Assembly: GCA_947379865.1 (NCBI GenBank)
Contig: CANCOY010000022.1
Span: 1 to 38,716, forward strand
Direction of reading: 5' to 3'
Source: Acetobacteraceae bacterium
Lineage (GTDB): Bacteria > Pseudomonadota > Alphaproteobacteria > Zavarziniales > Zavarziniaceae
Length of the DNA: 38,716 nt
A model generated the notes under the pieces. The model did no database searches and had not been told where the DNA came from. It saw nothing but the letters and a program-made list of their open reading frames with translations. The translations under genes were made by a program, and so were the position numbers. Shown here piece after piece: positions 1-7,775 of the stretch. The stretch's first letter is position 1; every line of letters starts with the position of its first letter.

Positions 1-151
1 TGACCTTGGCCGAACCATCCTTGGCGATGGAATTGTAGACAGCCTCAGGGGCAACAATTTTTGACGGGATGGACTGCGCCGCCGCAGCCCCCGACAACCC
101 AAACACGGACAACATGGCAATCAGCAGGCGGAGTGTGGGGGAGTTTTTCAT
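1..151 (-). CDS. N-terminus of a secreted protein, cut by window edge
   Basis: Only the first 50 codons lie in the window; the gene runs off the left edge. The reading frame opens with ATG at 151 and encodes a typical Sec signal peptide: a Lys near the start, a hydrophobic core (LRLLIAMLSVFGLSG) and an AAAAQ cleavage-like site near residue 25. The mature start (QSIPSKIVAPEAVYNSIA...) loosely resembles the propeptide of secreted subtilisin-like S8 proteases, but too little is visible to assign a family. The gene is transcribed leftward, away from the glutamine synthetase-like gene, behind a candidate sigma-54 promoter. Confidence 0.7.
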   Translation of the reverse strand, partial: MKNSPTLRLLIAMLSVFGLSGAAAAQSIPSKIVAPEAVYNSIAKDGSAKV

Positions 152-199
152 CTCTGGGCCTGCCTGTCTCGGACTAGGAATCATCTAAGCAGAGTCACA

Positions 200-214
200 G
201 CAATTATCAGGCCA
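200..214 (-). promoter_or_regulatory. Candidate sigma-54 (RpoN) -24/-12 promoter
   Basis: Read on the minus strand the site is TGGC-CTGATAA-TTGC followed by T. The GG and GC dinucleotides are separated by exactly 10 bases, as in the RpoN consensus TGGCAC-N5-TTGCW; one of the two bases after TGGC deviates. It lies about 50 bases upstream of the start codon at 151, in an unusually AT-rich stretch (about 200-265). This is a sequence match only. It fits nitrogen-regulated expression next to a glutamine synthetase-like gene, but no enhancer site was identified. Confidence 0.4.
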
Positions 215-303
215 CTGAAAAAATAAAACTCACCCAATAATAACCACTCCAAATGGGGAATATAAGGCTGTGTATTGCCGGCATCCGGCATTTGGATTCA
301 GGC

Positions 304-341
304 ACAAGACAAACAGCCCTGCCTTAGCTGAGGCAGGGCTG
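304..341 (-). terminator. Rho-independent terminator after the glutamine synthetase-like gene
   Basis: A perfect 11-bp inverted repeat has arms at 314-324 and 331-341 (CAGCCCTGCCT and its complement) and a 6-base loop. On the minus strand it is followed by TTTGTCTTGT, a short T-rich tail. It begins 54 bases past the stop codon at 395, so it probably ends the minus-strand permease/ligase transcript. Confidence 0.7.
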
Positions 342-394
342 TCGATATCGGGCACGGGCAGCATGGATGGGCCGGTTGGCCCAGATGTCAGCTC

Positions 395-1768
395 TCAGAT
401 GATCTCGAAATAGCGGCCGAGCTGCCAGTCCGAGATATGCCGGCGGTTTTCGCGTTCTTCCCATTCGCGGGTGGCGGCGAAATGCTCGACAAAGGCGTCG
501 CCGAACAGGCTGCGGGCCGCCGTTGAGGCCTTCAGGCGCTGGGCCGCATCCCACAGCGTCGTGGGCAGGGCCGATTCAGGGGCTACGGGCACATCATAGG
601 CATTGCCAACAATGGGTTCGCCCAGCTCAAGGCCCTGTTCAACGCCCCACAGGCCAGAGCCGATGGAGGCTGCCAGCGCCAGATAGGGGTTCCCGTCTGC
701 CGCCGCGATGCGATATTCCACCCGCTGCGACTTCGGGCTGCCACCGATCACGCGCAGGGCGCAGGTGCGGTTTTCATGGCCCCAGGTGGCGTTGGTGGGC
801 GCCCAGAAGCCGGGGATCAGCCGGGTGTAGGAGTTCACCGTGGGCGCAATCATGGCCAGCACTTCGGGCATCAGGCGCTGCTGGCCGGCAACAAAGCTCT
901 TCATCATGGCGCTCATGCCAAGGCGATCGGCCGGGTCGTGGAAGGCGGGCGTGCCGTTCCGGTCCTTGAGCGAGATGTGAATGTGGCCTGACTGGCCAGG
1001 ATAGTCCTTTGACCATTTGGCCATGAAGGTGGCCATCAGGCCCTCGCGCTGGGCAAAGACCTTGGTGAAGGTCTTGAAGAGGGCGCCACGGTCCGCCGCC
1101 TCAAGGGCGGGGGCATGGTCGAGGGCGGCTTCAAGCACGCCCGGCCCCGTCTCGGTATGAATACCCTCGATGGGAAAGCGCATCTGCTGCGAGAGGGCCA
1201 GCAGCCCCTCGTAGAAATCGGCCCAGACGGAATTGCGCAGAACGGAATAACCAAAGAAGCCGGGCGTGATCGGCTTGAGGTTGCGATAGCCCTTTTCGCG
1301 CACGCTGTCTGGCGTCTCGTCAAAAACAAAGAATTCGTATTCCAGGGCGGCGCTGACGTCGAAGCCCATGTCGCGGGCCTTGTCCAGCACGCGCGACAGG
1401 GTGCGGCGCGGGCAGACCTCGGCCGAGCGCCCGTCGAACTCGCCCAGGAAAATCAGGCCCTGGCCATCGAATTCGTTCGGCAGTTCGCGGCAGGTGGAGG
1501 GAACGATGCGCACCATGGCGTCCGGATAGGCCGTGTGCCAGCCGGTATAGCTGATGTTGTCATAGAGCTGGTCGTTGGAATCCCAGCCCAGCACCACATC
1601 GCAAAAGCCAAAGCCCTGGTCCAGCGAGGAAAAGAACTTGGCGCGGGACATCAGCTTGCCGCGCAGAATGCCGTCGGAATCAAACACGCCAACCTTGACG
1701 TGGCTGAGGCCACGGGCCTCAACAATGGCGCGGGCGTCGGCTGCGGTGCGTACTTGCTCTGGAGTCAT
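395..1768 (-). CDS. Glutamine synthetase family protein (gamma-glutamyl-amine ligase-like)
   Basis: This 457-residue protein has the glutamine synthetase fold. Visible features are a short beta-grasp domain (about 20-115), metal-ligand glutamates in ALEYEFF (E143, E145), HTETGPGVLE (about 204-213), the nucleotide/glutamate loop GQSGHIHISL (about 258-267) and NATWGHENRTCALRV near 330-345. The family ligates an amine to the gamma-carboxylate of glutamate using ATP. Members of this length without an adenylylation tyrosine loop often act on polyamines or ethanolamine (PuuA, GlnA3/GlnA4, GlnT) rather than ammonia. The gene lies downstream of an ACT-family amino acid/GABA permease on the same strand, which supports a role in amine catabolism. 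The exact substrate cannot be read from the sequence. A terminator precedes it (1861-1887) and another follows it (304-341). Confidence 0.85.
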   Translation of the reverse strand: MTPEQVRTAADARAIVEARGLSHVKVGVFDSDGILRGKLMSRAKFFSSLDQGFGFCDVVLGWDSNDQLYDNISYTGWHTAYPDAMVRIVPSTCRELPNEFDGQGLIFLGEFDGRSAEVCPRRTLSRVLDKARDMGFDVSAALEYEFFVFDETPDSVREKGYRNLKPITPGFFGYSVLRNSVWADFYEGLLALSQQMRFPIEGIHTETGPGVLEAALDHAPALEAADRGALFKTFTKVFAQREGLMATFMAKWSKDYPGQSGHIHISLKDRNGTPAFHDPADRLGMSAMMKSFVAGQQRLMPEVLAMIAPTVNSYTRLIPGFWAPTNATWGHENRTCALRVIGGSPKSQRVEYRIAAADGNPYLALAASIGSGLWGVEQGLELGEPIVGNAYDVPVAPESALPTTLWDAAQRLKASTAARSLFGDAFVEHFAATREWEERENRRHISDWQLGRYFEII

Positions 1769-1856
1769 GGTTCCCTCGGTGGGTTACGCGTGCGGCAAGT
1801 ACCGTATCCGTCGCCATGATGGTCGGCAATCAGGACCATGGGTGCCTGCCCTGCGG

Positions 1857-1887
1857 CAAAAGAAAAGGGGCCGTCGCCGGCCCCTTT
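1857..1887 (-). terminator. Rho-independent terminator after the permease gene
   Basis: A 10-bp stem has arms 1864-1873 and 1878-1887 (AAAGGGGCCG and its complement) and a tetraloop. On the minus strand it is followed by TCTTTT. It sits 28 bases past the permease stop codon, so it probably separates the permease transcript from the ligase gene or attenuates read-through. Confidence 0.65.
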
Positions 1888-1914
1888 CCGTGGTCACAGC
1901 CTGAGGGGCGGTGA

Positions 1915-3468
1915 TCAGTTCAGCATCGCCTTTTCCTCAGCGGCGATTTCAGCCTGGCGCTGGGCAATCAGCGAGCCCATGGGCGGGCCCTTGAAGCGGC
2001 TGCGCGCAAGGCCGAACCAGCCGACAAGCAGCAGAACCAGCAGGCCAAGGCCATACTGCTGCAGAATGTCGAACGGCGGCTGCAGGCCGATATAGAGCAG
2101 CCCCAGGGCGCCAATGACGCTGAGCAAAGCAAGCGGCTTTGACAGGGCGCCCAGGCGGAAGGGACCAAACTGCGTCCAGGTCTTGCCCTCGGCCAGCAGA
2201 CCGGCACCGATCGGCATGATGTAGGACAGATACAGGAACACCGCACAACCCGCCGCCAAGGCGTTGAAGGCCGGTGAGTAGAGCGTCGACAGGAAGGCAA
2301 GAACCGCCGCCACCCAGATCGCCGCCACAGGCGTGCGGAACTTGTGGCTGACGCCCTTGAGTGTTGCTGAGAAGGGCATGCCGCCATCGCGCGCGAAGGC
2401 GAAGATCATGCGGCTGAACGACGTCAGGCCCGCAAGGGCGCAGAGATAGTTTGCCAGCACGATGCCGATCATCAGGGCATTCTTCAGGGCCACCGGCATC
2501 GCCGTGGTGTTGAGCAGCCAGAAGATCACGCTGCCGCCCTGCTTGGCGCCCTCTGCCGTGTCCGGCATGGCCAGCACGAACGAGCAGACCATGACGTAAC
2601 CAAACAGGAACGACCAGAACACGGCGTTCAGCATGCCGCGCGGCACGGTCTTCTGGGCGTTCACCGTCTCTTCCGAGGTGTGCGCCGAAGCATCGAAGCC
2701 CGTAACCGTATAGGCCGGCAGCAGGAGGCCGATCAGGAAGGCCATCCAGAAACCATCATAGGCCGGAAACACGCCGCCACCCGCATCACCCGTGTTGTTG
2801 GTGAAGGTGTAGAGGCGCGAGAGGTCGATGGACGGTGCCGCATAGAGCATGGTTGCCGTCAGCACGATCGCCACGGCGAAGATCAGATAGCCGGAGAAAT
2901 CCGTCAGGATCGTCGTCGCGCGAATGCCGACATGGTTGAACAGCGCCTGCGAGATCAGGATCAGGGCCACTGCGATGATCTGGTGCATGGTCGTGAAGCT
3001 TGCCGGATCCATGCCGTACATGCCGACGAGGACGAAATTCTGGAAGAGTACCCAGACGCCCACATCAACCGAGGCCACCACGAACACGAGACCCAGCAGA
3101 TTGACCCAGGCGCAGGCCCAGCCCCAGCCGCGGCCGCCAAGGATCGACGCCCAGTGATAAAGGCCGCCCGCCGTGGGATAGGCCGAGGCGATCTGGCCCA
3201 TGGAAGCCGCAACGATCAGCGAGAACAGGCAGCCCAGCGGCCAGCCAATGCCGATCGCCGCACCACCACCTGCCGAGAAGCCCAGCTGAAACGACGTGAT
3301 GCCGCCGGCCAGGATGCAGATGATCGAGAAGGAAATGGCGAAGTTCGAGAAGAAGCTCATCCGGCGGCGCAGCTCCTGGGAGTAACCCATGCTGTGCAGG
3401 ATCTTCACGTCCTCGCTGATGTCGATGCCATCCTCGGTAACCGAGGAGGGGTTTGTCCCATTAGCCAT
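1915..3468 (-). CDS. APC superfamily amino acid/GABA permease (ACT family)
   Basis: From the ATG at 3468 this is a 517-residue inner-membrane transporter with about 12 hydrophobic segments. It begins with a short cytoplasmic tail and NFAISFSIICILAGG, then GQIASAYPTAGGLYHWAS and a conserved SEETVNAQKTVPRGM loop, which are hallmarks of the amino acid/choline transporter branch (GABA permease UGA4/BAT1-like). The frame stays open upstream to 3582, but the ATG at 3468 has a GGGGGA ribosome site 5 bases away and matches the family's length. It probably imports an amino acid, GABA or a related amine by proton or cation symport. The gamma-glutamyl ligase gene lies directly downstream. The substrate is inferred from the family only. 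Confidence 0.85.
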   Translation of the reverse strand: MANGTNPSSVTEDGIDISEDVKILHSMGYSQELRRRMSFFSNFAISFSIICILAGGITSFQLGFSAGGGAAIGIGWPLGCLFSLIVAASMGQIASAYPTAGGLYHWASILGGRGWGWACAWVNLLGLVFVVASVDVGVWVLFQNFVLVGMYGMDPASFTTMHQIIAVALILISQALFNHVGIRATTILTDFSGYLIFAVAIVLTATMLYAAPSIDLSRLYTFTNNTGDAGGGVFPAYDGFWMAFLIGLLLPAYTVTGFDASAHTSEETVNAQKTVPRGMLNAVFWSFLFGYVMVCSFVLAMPDTAEGAKQGGSVIFWLLNTTAMPVALKNALMIGIVLANYLCALAGLTSFSRMIFAFARDGGMPFSATLKGVSHKFRTPVAAIWVAAVLAFLSTLYSPAFNALAAGCAVFLYLSYIMPIGAGLLAEGKTWTQFGPFRLGALSKPLALLSVIGALGLLYIGLQPPFDILQQYGLGLLVLLLVGWFGLARSRFKGPPMGSLIAQRQAEIAAEEKAMLN

Positions 3469-3703
3469 TTGATCCCCCAGGGGTGTGATGAAACAGGCAC
3501 TTGCCACTGCCCCCGCAGTATCGGCAAGGCTGACCAAGTCGATCCTGTCTGCCCATCTTTTCCGGCTGAACGGCTGAATCACAGACGTCCCTACGGCAAT
3601 TGAGCCCCAGACCCACTTAAAGGCGCGTTAAAACGGTCGCACATTTTGGGGCTGTTCGCCAAGCACTTGTGCATGGGGTGCAGCAAGGTGGGATTTGAGC
3701 GGT

Positions 3704-5149
3704 TTATCGCCAGCCCCGGCAACGCTTTACGGCGTCTGCAAAACGCGCATGCAGGCTCTGGTCCAACGGTGCTGCGGCTGCGACGAGGTTGCGGCGGGGC
3801 GATTGCACACCCACAGGGCCGCCGGCGCCCCAGCGTGCCAGCAGCGCCGCGCCAAAGCCCGTCAGTTCCATGGTGGCAGGCACAGCCACGGGGCGGGCCA
3901 GGGCACGGGCGAGGAATCCCTGGAAATAGGGATTGGCGGCAAGGCCCCCATCAATCGATACCGGCCCCTCTAGCCTGACCAGGTGGCCCATGGCAGCGAG
4001 CAGTTCGGCCGTGCGCAGGGCGATCCCTTCAAGCACCGCGCGCACCAGGTCGCGGCGGTCGGTTTCAAGGCCCAGGCCCAGCCACATGCCGGCGGCACTG
4101 CGATCCCAATGCGGTCCACCAAGACCCGAGAGGGCGGGCACGAACACAAGGCCCCGCTCGATGGCACTGGGGCCTGCGAAGCTGCCAATCTCCGCAAAGT
4201 CCCCAAACAGACCCAGGCTGCGCGCCCAGTTCACCGCCGAGGCGGCGTTATAGACGCCGCCATCAAGGGCAAATGCTGGCATCCCTCCGGCCCGCGCCCA
4301 GGCAACCGTCGGCAAAAGGCCCGAGGCGGCATCGCGGATGGGCGTGGCCCCTGTCAGGGTCAGGGCAAAGGCGCCCGTCCCAAAGGTCACCTTCGCCTGA
4401 CCCGGGCGATGGCAGAGATGCCCATAAAGCGCCGCCTGCTGATCAACCACGCTTGCGGTCAAAGGCACCGAACGCATTCCAAGCTGAACTGATCCGATGG
4501 GGCCAGCGGTTGGGCCAATGGGGGGCAGGGCCTCAACCGGCACGCCAAAAATCCGGCAGAGTTCGGGATCCCAGTCGAGGGTGTCGAGATTCATAAGGCT
4601 GGTGCGCGATGCCGTGGTCACGTCTGTACAGGCGACACCCGTCAGATGGCGCAGGAAAAAGGCGTCACTTGTCCCCAGGCACAGCCGCCCGGCTGACAAC
4701 AGCTCCCTGGCGCCTTCTGCATTGTCGAGCAGCCAGCGCAGTTTGGTGGCCGAGAAATAGGGATCGAGGGGCAACCCTGCCCGGGCCAGGGTTTCCGCCT
4801 CCACCCCCTCGGCCTTCAGCCTGTCCACCACGTCTTGCGTGCGGGCATCCTGCCAGACGATGGCATTGGCAAGGGGCCGGCCGGTGGCGCGGTCCCAGGC
4901 AATGACGGTCTCACCCTGGTTGGCAAGGCCAATCGCCTTCGCCTCAGGCCCGGATGCCGAAGCGGCTGTATCAAGGGCTGCCCGCAGGTGCGCCAGCAAT
5001 TCCTGCGGATCATGCTCTACCCAGCCCGGATGTGGCAGGATTTGCCGGTGCTGGAAGGTGGCCAGAGTAACAAAATCAGTTTCACCGTCCAGGCGATGAA
5101 CCTTTGTGCCCGTGGTACCCTGGTCGAGGGCGAGAACGCCATCTGTCAT
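3704..5149 (-). CDS. FGGY-family kinase, glycerol kinase-like with altered pocket
   Basis: This 481-residue cytoplasmic sugar/polyol kinase is clearly related to GlpK. It shows the N-terminal phosphate loop LALDQGTTGTK (6-16), IVWQDART (97-104), YFSATKL (131-137), TTASRTSLMN (178-187), VDQQAALYG (235-243) and the C-terminal ADP site LTGFGAALLARWGAG. Of the residues that hold glycerol in E. coli GlpK (R83, E84, W103, Y135, D245), E80, W99, Y131 and D236 are kept. The arginine is replaced by G79 (NQGET instead of NQRET). This may mean a related polyol rather than glycerol. The start codon overlaps the stop of the upstream FAD oxidoreductase by 4 bases (ATGA, 5146-5149), so the two are translationally coupled. 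It is the last gene of a four-gene unit. Confidence 0.85.
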   Translation of the reverse strand: MTDGVLALDQGTTGTKVHRLDGETDFVTLATFQHRQILPHPGWVEHDPQELLAHLRAALDTAASASGPEAKAIGLANQGETVIAWDRATGRPLANAIVWQDARTQDVVDRLKAEGVEAETLARAGLPLDPYFSATKLRWLLDNAEGARELLSAGRLCLGTSDAFFLRHLTGVACTDVTTASRTSLMNLDTLDWDPELCRIFGVPVEALPPIGPTAGPIGSVQLGMRSVPLTASVVDQQAALYGHLCHRPGQAKVTFGTGAFALTLTGATPIRDAASGLLPTVAWARAGGMPAFALDGGVYNAASAVNWARSLGLFGDFAEIGSFAGPSAIERGLVFVPALSGLGGPHWDRSAAGMWLGLGLETDRRDLVRAVLEGIALRTAELLAAMGHLVRLEGPVSIDGGLAANPYFQGFLARALARPVAVPATMELTGFGAALLARWGAGGPVGVQSPRRNLVAAAAPLDQSLHARFADAVKRCRGWR

Positions 5150-6378
5150 GACGTGGCCTGTGTCTCAAATGCAATTCTTGCCTCGCCAATCCGGGCGGCC
5201 TCCAGCACGGGTGCTGCGGGCAATTGCACCCGCCGTTCGGGCAGCAGCCGCGCACCACGCGACCAAAGTGTTTGCCCACCGGCGGAAATCACCAGGCGGC
5301 CCGTCGCTGCCTCTGTCGCTCGGGCACGGAACATCAGTTTGCCTGGAGGCGGGCCACCGGCCACCACCCGCTGGGGATAGGCATAGGCCAGACCGCCGCC
5401 AACAGTGATCTGTGTGCCAGGTCCACACGGCAGATCGCCCCGGCAGTCCGCCAGGATCGCCGCCGCTGCCGCCCGGCCCTCTGCCCAGGCAACACCTGCT
5501 GTCTCAATGGGGTGAAGCACATTTCCGGCGGCAAGCACCTGGGCATCCGTGGTGCGAAAGAACTGGTCTATGGCGGGGCCACCGCTGCCACGATCAAGGG
5601 CAAGATGCCCCTCCTTGATCAACCCCGTCTCGGGAACGAAGCTGCCGGACAGCACCACGCCATCACAGGGCAGGCGAAAGCGGGTTCCGTTGCGCTCCAC
5701 CACCACCCCCGTTACCTGGGTGCCGCCCTCAATCTCCACCAGGCGGCTCGAGACAAGCACGGGCACGTCCAGCAGCAGACGCGCAATCCAGTCGCCCGGC
5801 CGCCTCGCCACGATGCGCGGACCCGCCTCAACCATGGCGACCGCCGCAATGCCTGCGTGGCGTAGCGTCAGCAATGCTGAAAATGAAACGAGTTCAGTCC
5901 CAATCACCACGGCACGGCTGAAGGGCCGGATCCCTGACAGATACGTGAATTGCTGCAGGGCACCCGTATTGATGACCCCCCAGGGCCGTGTGCCACCGAT
6001 CAGTCGGGCGCTGCGCGGCGTCTCCCGCGCGCCGGTTGCCAGCAGAACATGCCGTGCTGTCAGTGTCGTGCGCCCGCCGGAACTGGCCAGGTCCAGTTGC
6101 CCGCCGGGGGTAAGCGCAACAACAGTCGTACCCGTCTCTATGGCAACCCCTGCGGCCCTGGCGTCAGACACCAGACGGCGGGCATAGGCAGGGCCGGTCA
6201 GCAGGCGCTGGAATTCGCGCAGTCCATAACCCGTATGGCCACAATGGCGTGGGATGCCGCCTGCCTCCTGTTCCCGCTCTACCACCACCACATCAAGGCC
6301 AGCCTGGGCCAGCGCCGTTGCGGCGCCAAGGCCTGCCGGGCCAGACCCGACGATGGCGACATCGGCCTGCGCCTTCAT
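5146..6378 (-). CDS. FAD/NAD(P)-dependent oxidoreductase (Pyr_redox, GlpA-operon partner)
   Basis: This 410-residue flavoprotein has the dinucleotide motif VAIVGSGPAGLGAA (about 8-21), a CGHTGYG segment, the second conserved ATGARETPR motif near 115-123, an NAD-binding AVVIGTELVSFSALL region near 172-186 and the C-terminal FAD motif VLAAGNV. It belongs to COG0446, whose members pair with GlpA-like dehydrogenases, for example in the glycerol operons of Thermotoga and clostridia and in HcnB/opine oxidase complexes. The ATG at 6378 is preferred over the longer open frame because the protein starts right at the FAD-binding strand and forms an ATGA overlap with the upstream gene's stop. It probably forms a two-subunit oxidase with the preceding protein and passes electrons to or from NAD(P) or quinone. 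Confidence 0.8.
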   Translation of the reverse strand: MKAQADVAIVGSGPAGLGAATALAQAGLDVVVVEREQEAGGIPRHCGHTGYGLREFQRLLTGPAYARRLVSDARAAGVAIETGTTVVALTPGGQLDLASSGGRTTLTARHVLLATGARETPRSARLIGGTRPWGVINTGALQQFTYLSGIRPFSRAVVIGTELVSFSALLTLRHAGIAAVAMVEAGPRIVARRPGDWIARLLLDVPVLVSSRLVEIEGGTQVTGVVVERNGTRFRLPCDGVVLSGSFVPETGLIKEGHLALDRGSGGPAIDQFFRTTDAQVLAAGNVLHPIETAGVAWAEGRAAAAAILADCRGDLPCGPGTQITVGGGLAYAYPQRVVAGGPPPGKLMFRARATEAATGRLVISAGGQTLWSRGARLLPERRVQLPAAPVLEAARIGEARIAFETQATS

Positions 6379-7775
6379 GTCGAGGCTCCCGGCATGTCCA
6401 CAAGTTGTCCGTTCGCCAGGCAGGCAACGGCGGCACTGCAATAAAAGCCCTGGCAGCGTCCCAGCATCACCCGGGTCCGCCGCTTCAGCCCGCCGAGCGA
6501 GGTGGCGGGCAGTGGCCCGGCCAGCGCCGCCTCTACCTCGGCCCGTGTCACGGCCTCGCAGTGGCAGATCAGGTGTCCACCCTCTGCCGACGGGCGGGGC
6601 AGGTGTTCGGCAAGGTTGGGGACGGGTGTCCAGATGGGGGCCGGGGCCTGGGGCAGCGTATCAATGGCCTCGCCATAGAGGTGCGCCGCATGGGCGGCGA
6701 TGCCAAGACTGGCGGTAAGCCCGGTGGAGCGGATCCCGCCCAGCGTGATCCAGCCAAGGTTTGGCAGCACCTCGATCTGATAGTCCTTGAACTCGGTGGC
6801 GGGGCGCAACCCGGCATAGGTGGCCGTCACAGTTTCACCAGCCAGTTCTGGGATCAGACGGGTTCCGGCCGCGATCAGCCCCGCCAGCACGGCGCCATCC
6901 AGGGTGGCGAGATCACGCTCGTCCTGGTCCTCCGCCGTGGGGCCGACCAGCAGGTTGCCCCAGATGGTGCGGCAGGCGAGCACGCCCTTGGTGCGCTCGG
7001 TCGGCACTGGCAGAATGATCGAGGCGGCAAGGCGGCTGGCCGGCTTGTCAAACACCACGAACTGGCCTTTTCGCGGGCGCACATGAAACGGGCTTGGCCG
7101 GGCGATGGCCTCAACCACGTCGCCATGATTGCCCGCCGCATTGATCACTGTGCGGGCGCGCACTGGCCCGTGAGTTGTATCGAGTGTCCACAGCCCATCG
7201 CGCCGTGCCCCGCCAAGCACAGCGCAGCCCCGCCAGATCGTGCCACCATGGGCAAGACCCTGCCAGGCATAGGCCAAGGGCGCCGACCAGGGGTCGATTA
7301 CATGCTCGCGCGGGACCTCAACCGCGCCCAGCGCTCCCGGCGCCAGATGGGGCTCGCGGGCATAGAGGGTGGTGGGGTCGATTTCAGCCACGTCCATCAC
7401 GCCATTGGCATGGGCCTTGGCGACAATGCCGGGCAGAGCGGCCTGTTCCTCGGGGCTCCAGGCCACCACATGGGCGCCGGTCTGCAGCAGGGGCAGGTTA
7501 AGGTGGGGGGCGATCGCCAGATACTCGGCATAGCCTGCCTGCATGCAGGCTGTTTCCAGACTTCCCGGTGGCGCATCAAAGCCGGTGTGCAGGATCGCCG
7601 AATTGCCTTTGCTGGCGCCCGAAAGAATGTCGGCGCCACGTTCCACAAGGATGACGTTCAGCCCGGCCAGGCAAAACTGCCGAAAGGCCGCAAGTCCAAC
7701 CACGCCACCACCGATGACACACAGATCATATTCAAGGTCCGCCACGTCATCACCCGGCAAGTGTAGAGAGAACAT
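6375..7775 (-). CDS. GlpA-like FAD-dependent oxidoreductase with BFD [2Fe-2S] domain
   Basis: This is about 466 residues from the ATG at 7775. An N-terminal DAO-type FAD domain begins DLCVIGGGVVGLAAF and includes SGASKGNSAILHTGFD, typical of glycerol-3-phosphate dehydrogenase GlpA/GlpD relatives. TVINAAGNHGD and the FAD motif GIRSTGLTASLGIA follow. The last 60 residues are a BFD-like [2Fe-2S] domain with four cysteines in CHC...C-x4-C order (HLICHCEAVTR, then GRCQGFYCSAAV). This DAO+BFD layout matches anaerobic GlpA. The start is uncertain: ATG 7775 overlaps the upstream gene's end by 26 bases, and GTG 7745, five bases past that stop, is an equally good alternative. It is probably the catalytic subunit oxidising a polyol phosphate or hydroxy acid. 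No GlpC or DUF1667 partner is present nearby. Confidence 0.82.
   Translation of the reverse strand: MFSLHLPGDDVADLEYDLCVIGGGVVGLAAFRQFCLAGLNVILVERGADILSGASKGNSAILHTGFDAPPGSLETACMQAGYAEYLAIAPHLNLPLLQTGAHVVAWSPEEQAALPGIVAKAHANGVMDVAEIDPTTLYAREPHLAPGALGAVEVPREHVIDPWSAPLAYAWQGLAHGGTIWRGCAVLGGARRDGLWTLDTTHGPVRARTVINAAGNHGDVVEAIARPSPFHVRPRKGQFVVFDKPASRLAASIILPVPTERTKGVLACRTIWGNLLVGPTAEDQDERDLATLDGAVLAGLIAAGTRLIPELAGETVTATYAGLRPATEFKDYQIEVLPNLGWITLGGIRSTGLTASLGIAAHAAHLYGEAIDTLPQAPAPIWTPVPNLAEHLPRPSAEGGHLICHCEAVTRAEVEAALAGPLPATSLGGLKRRTRVMLGRCQGFYCSAAVACLANGQLVDMPGAST

Noticed and set aside
1115..1819. 234-codon plus-strand open frame over the glutamine synthetase-like gene
   Set aside because: No domain, lies entirely antisense to a gene with complete family motifs.
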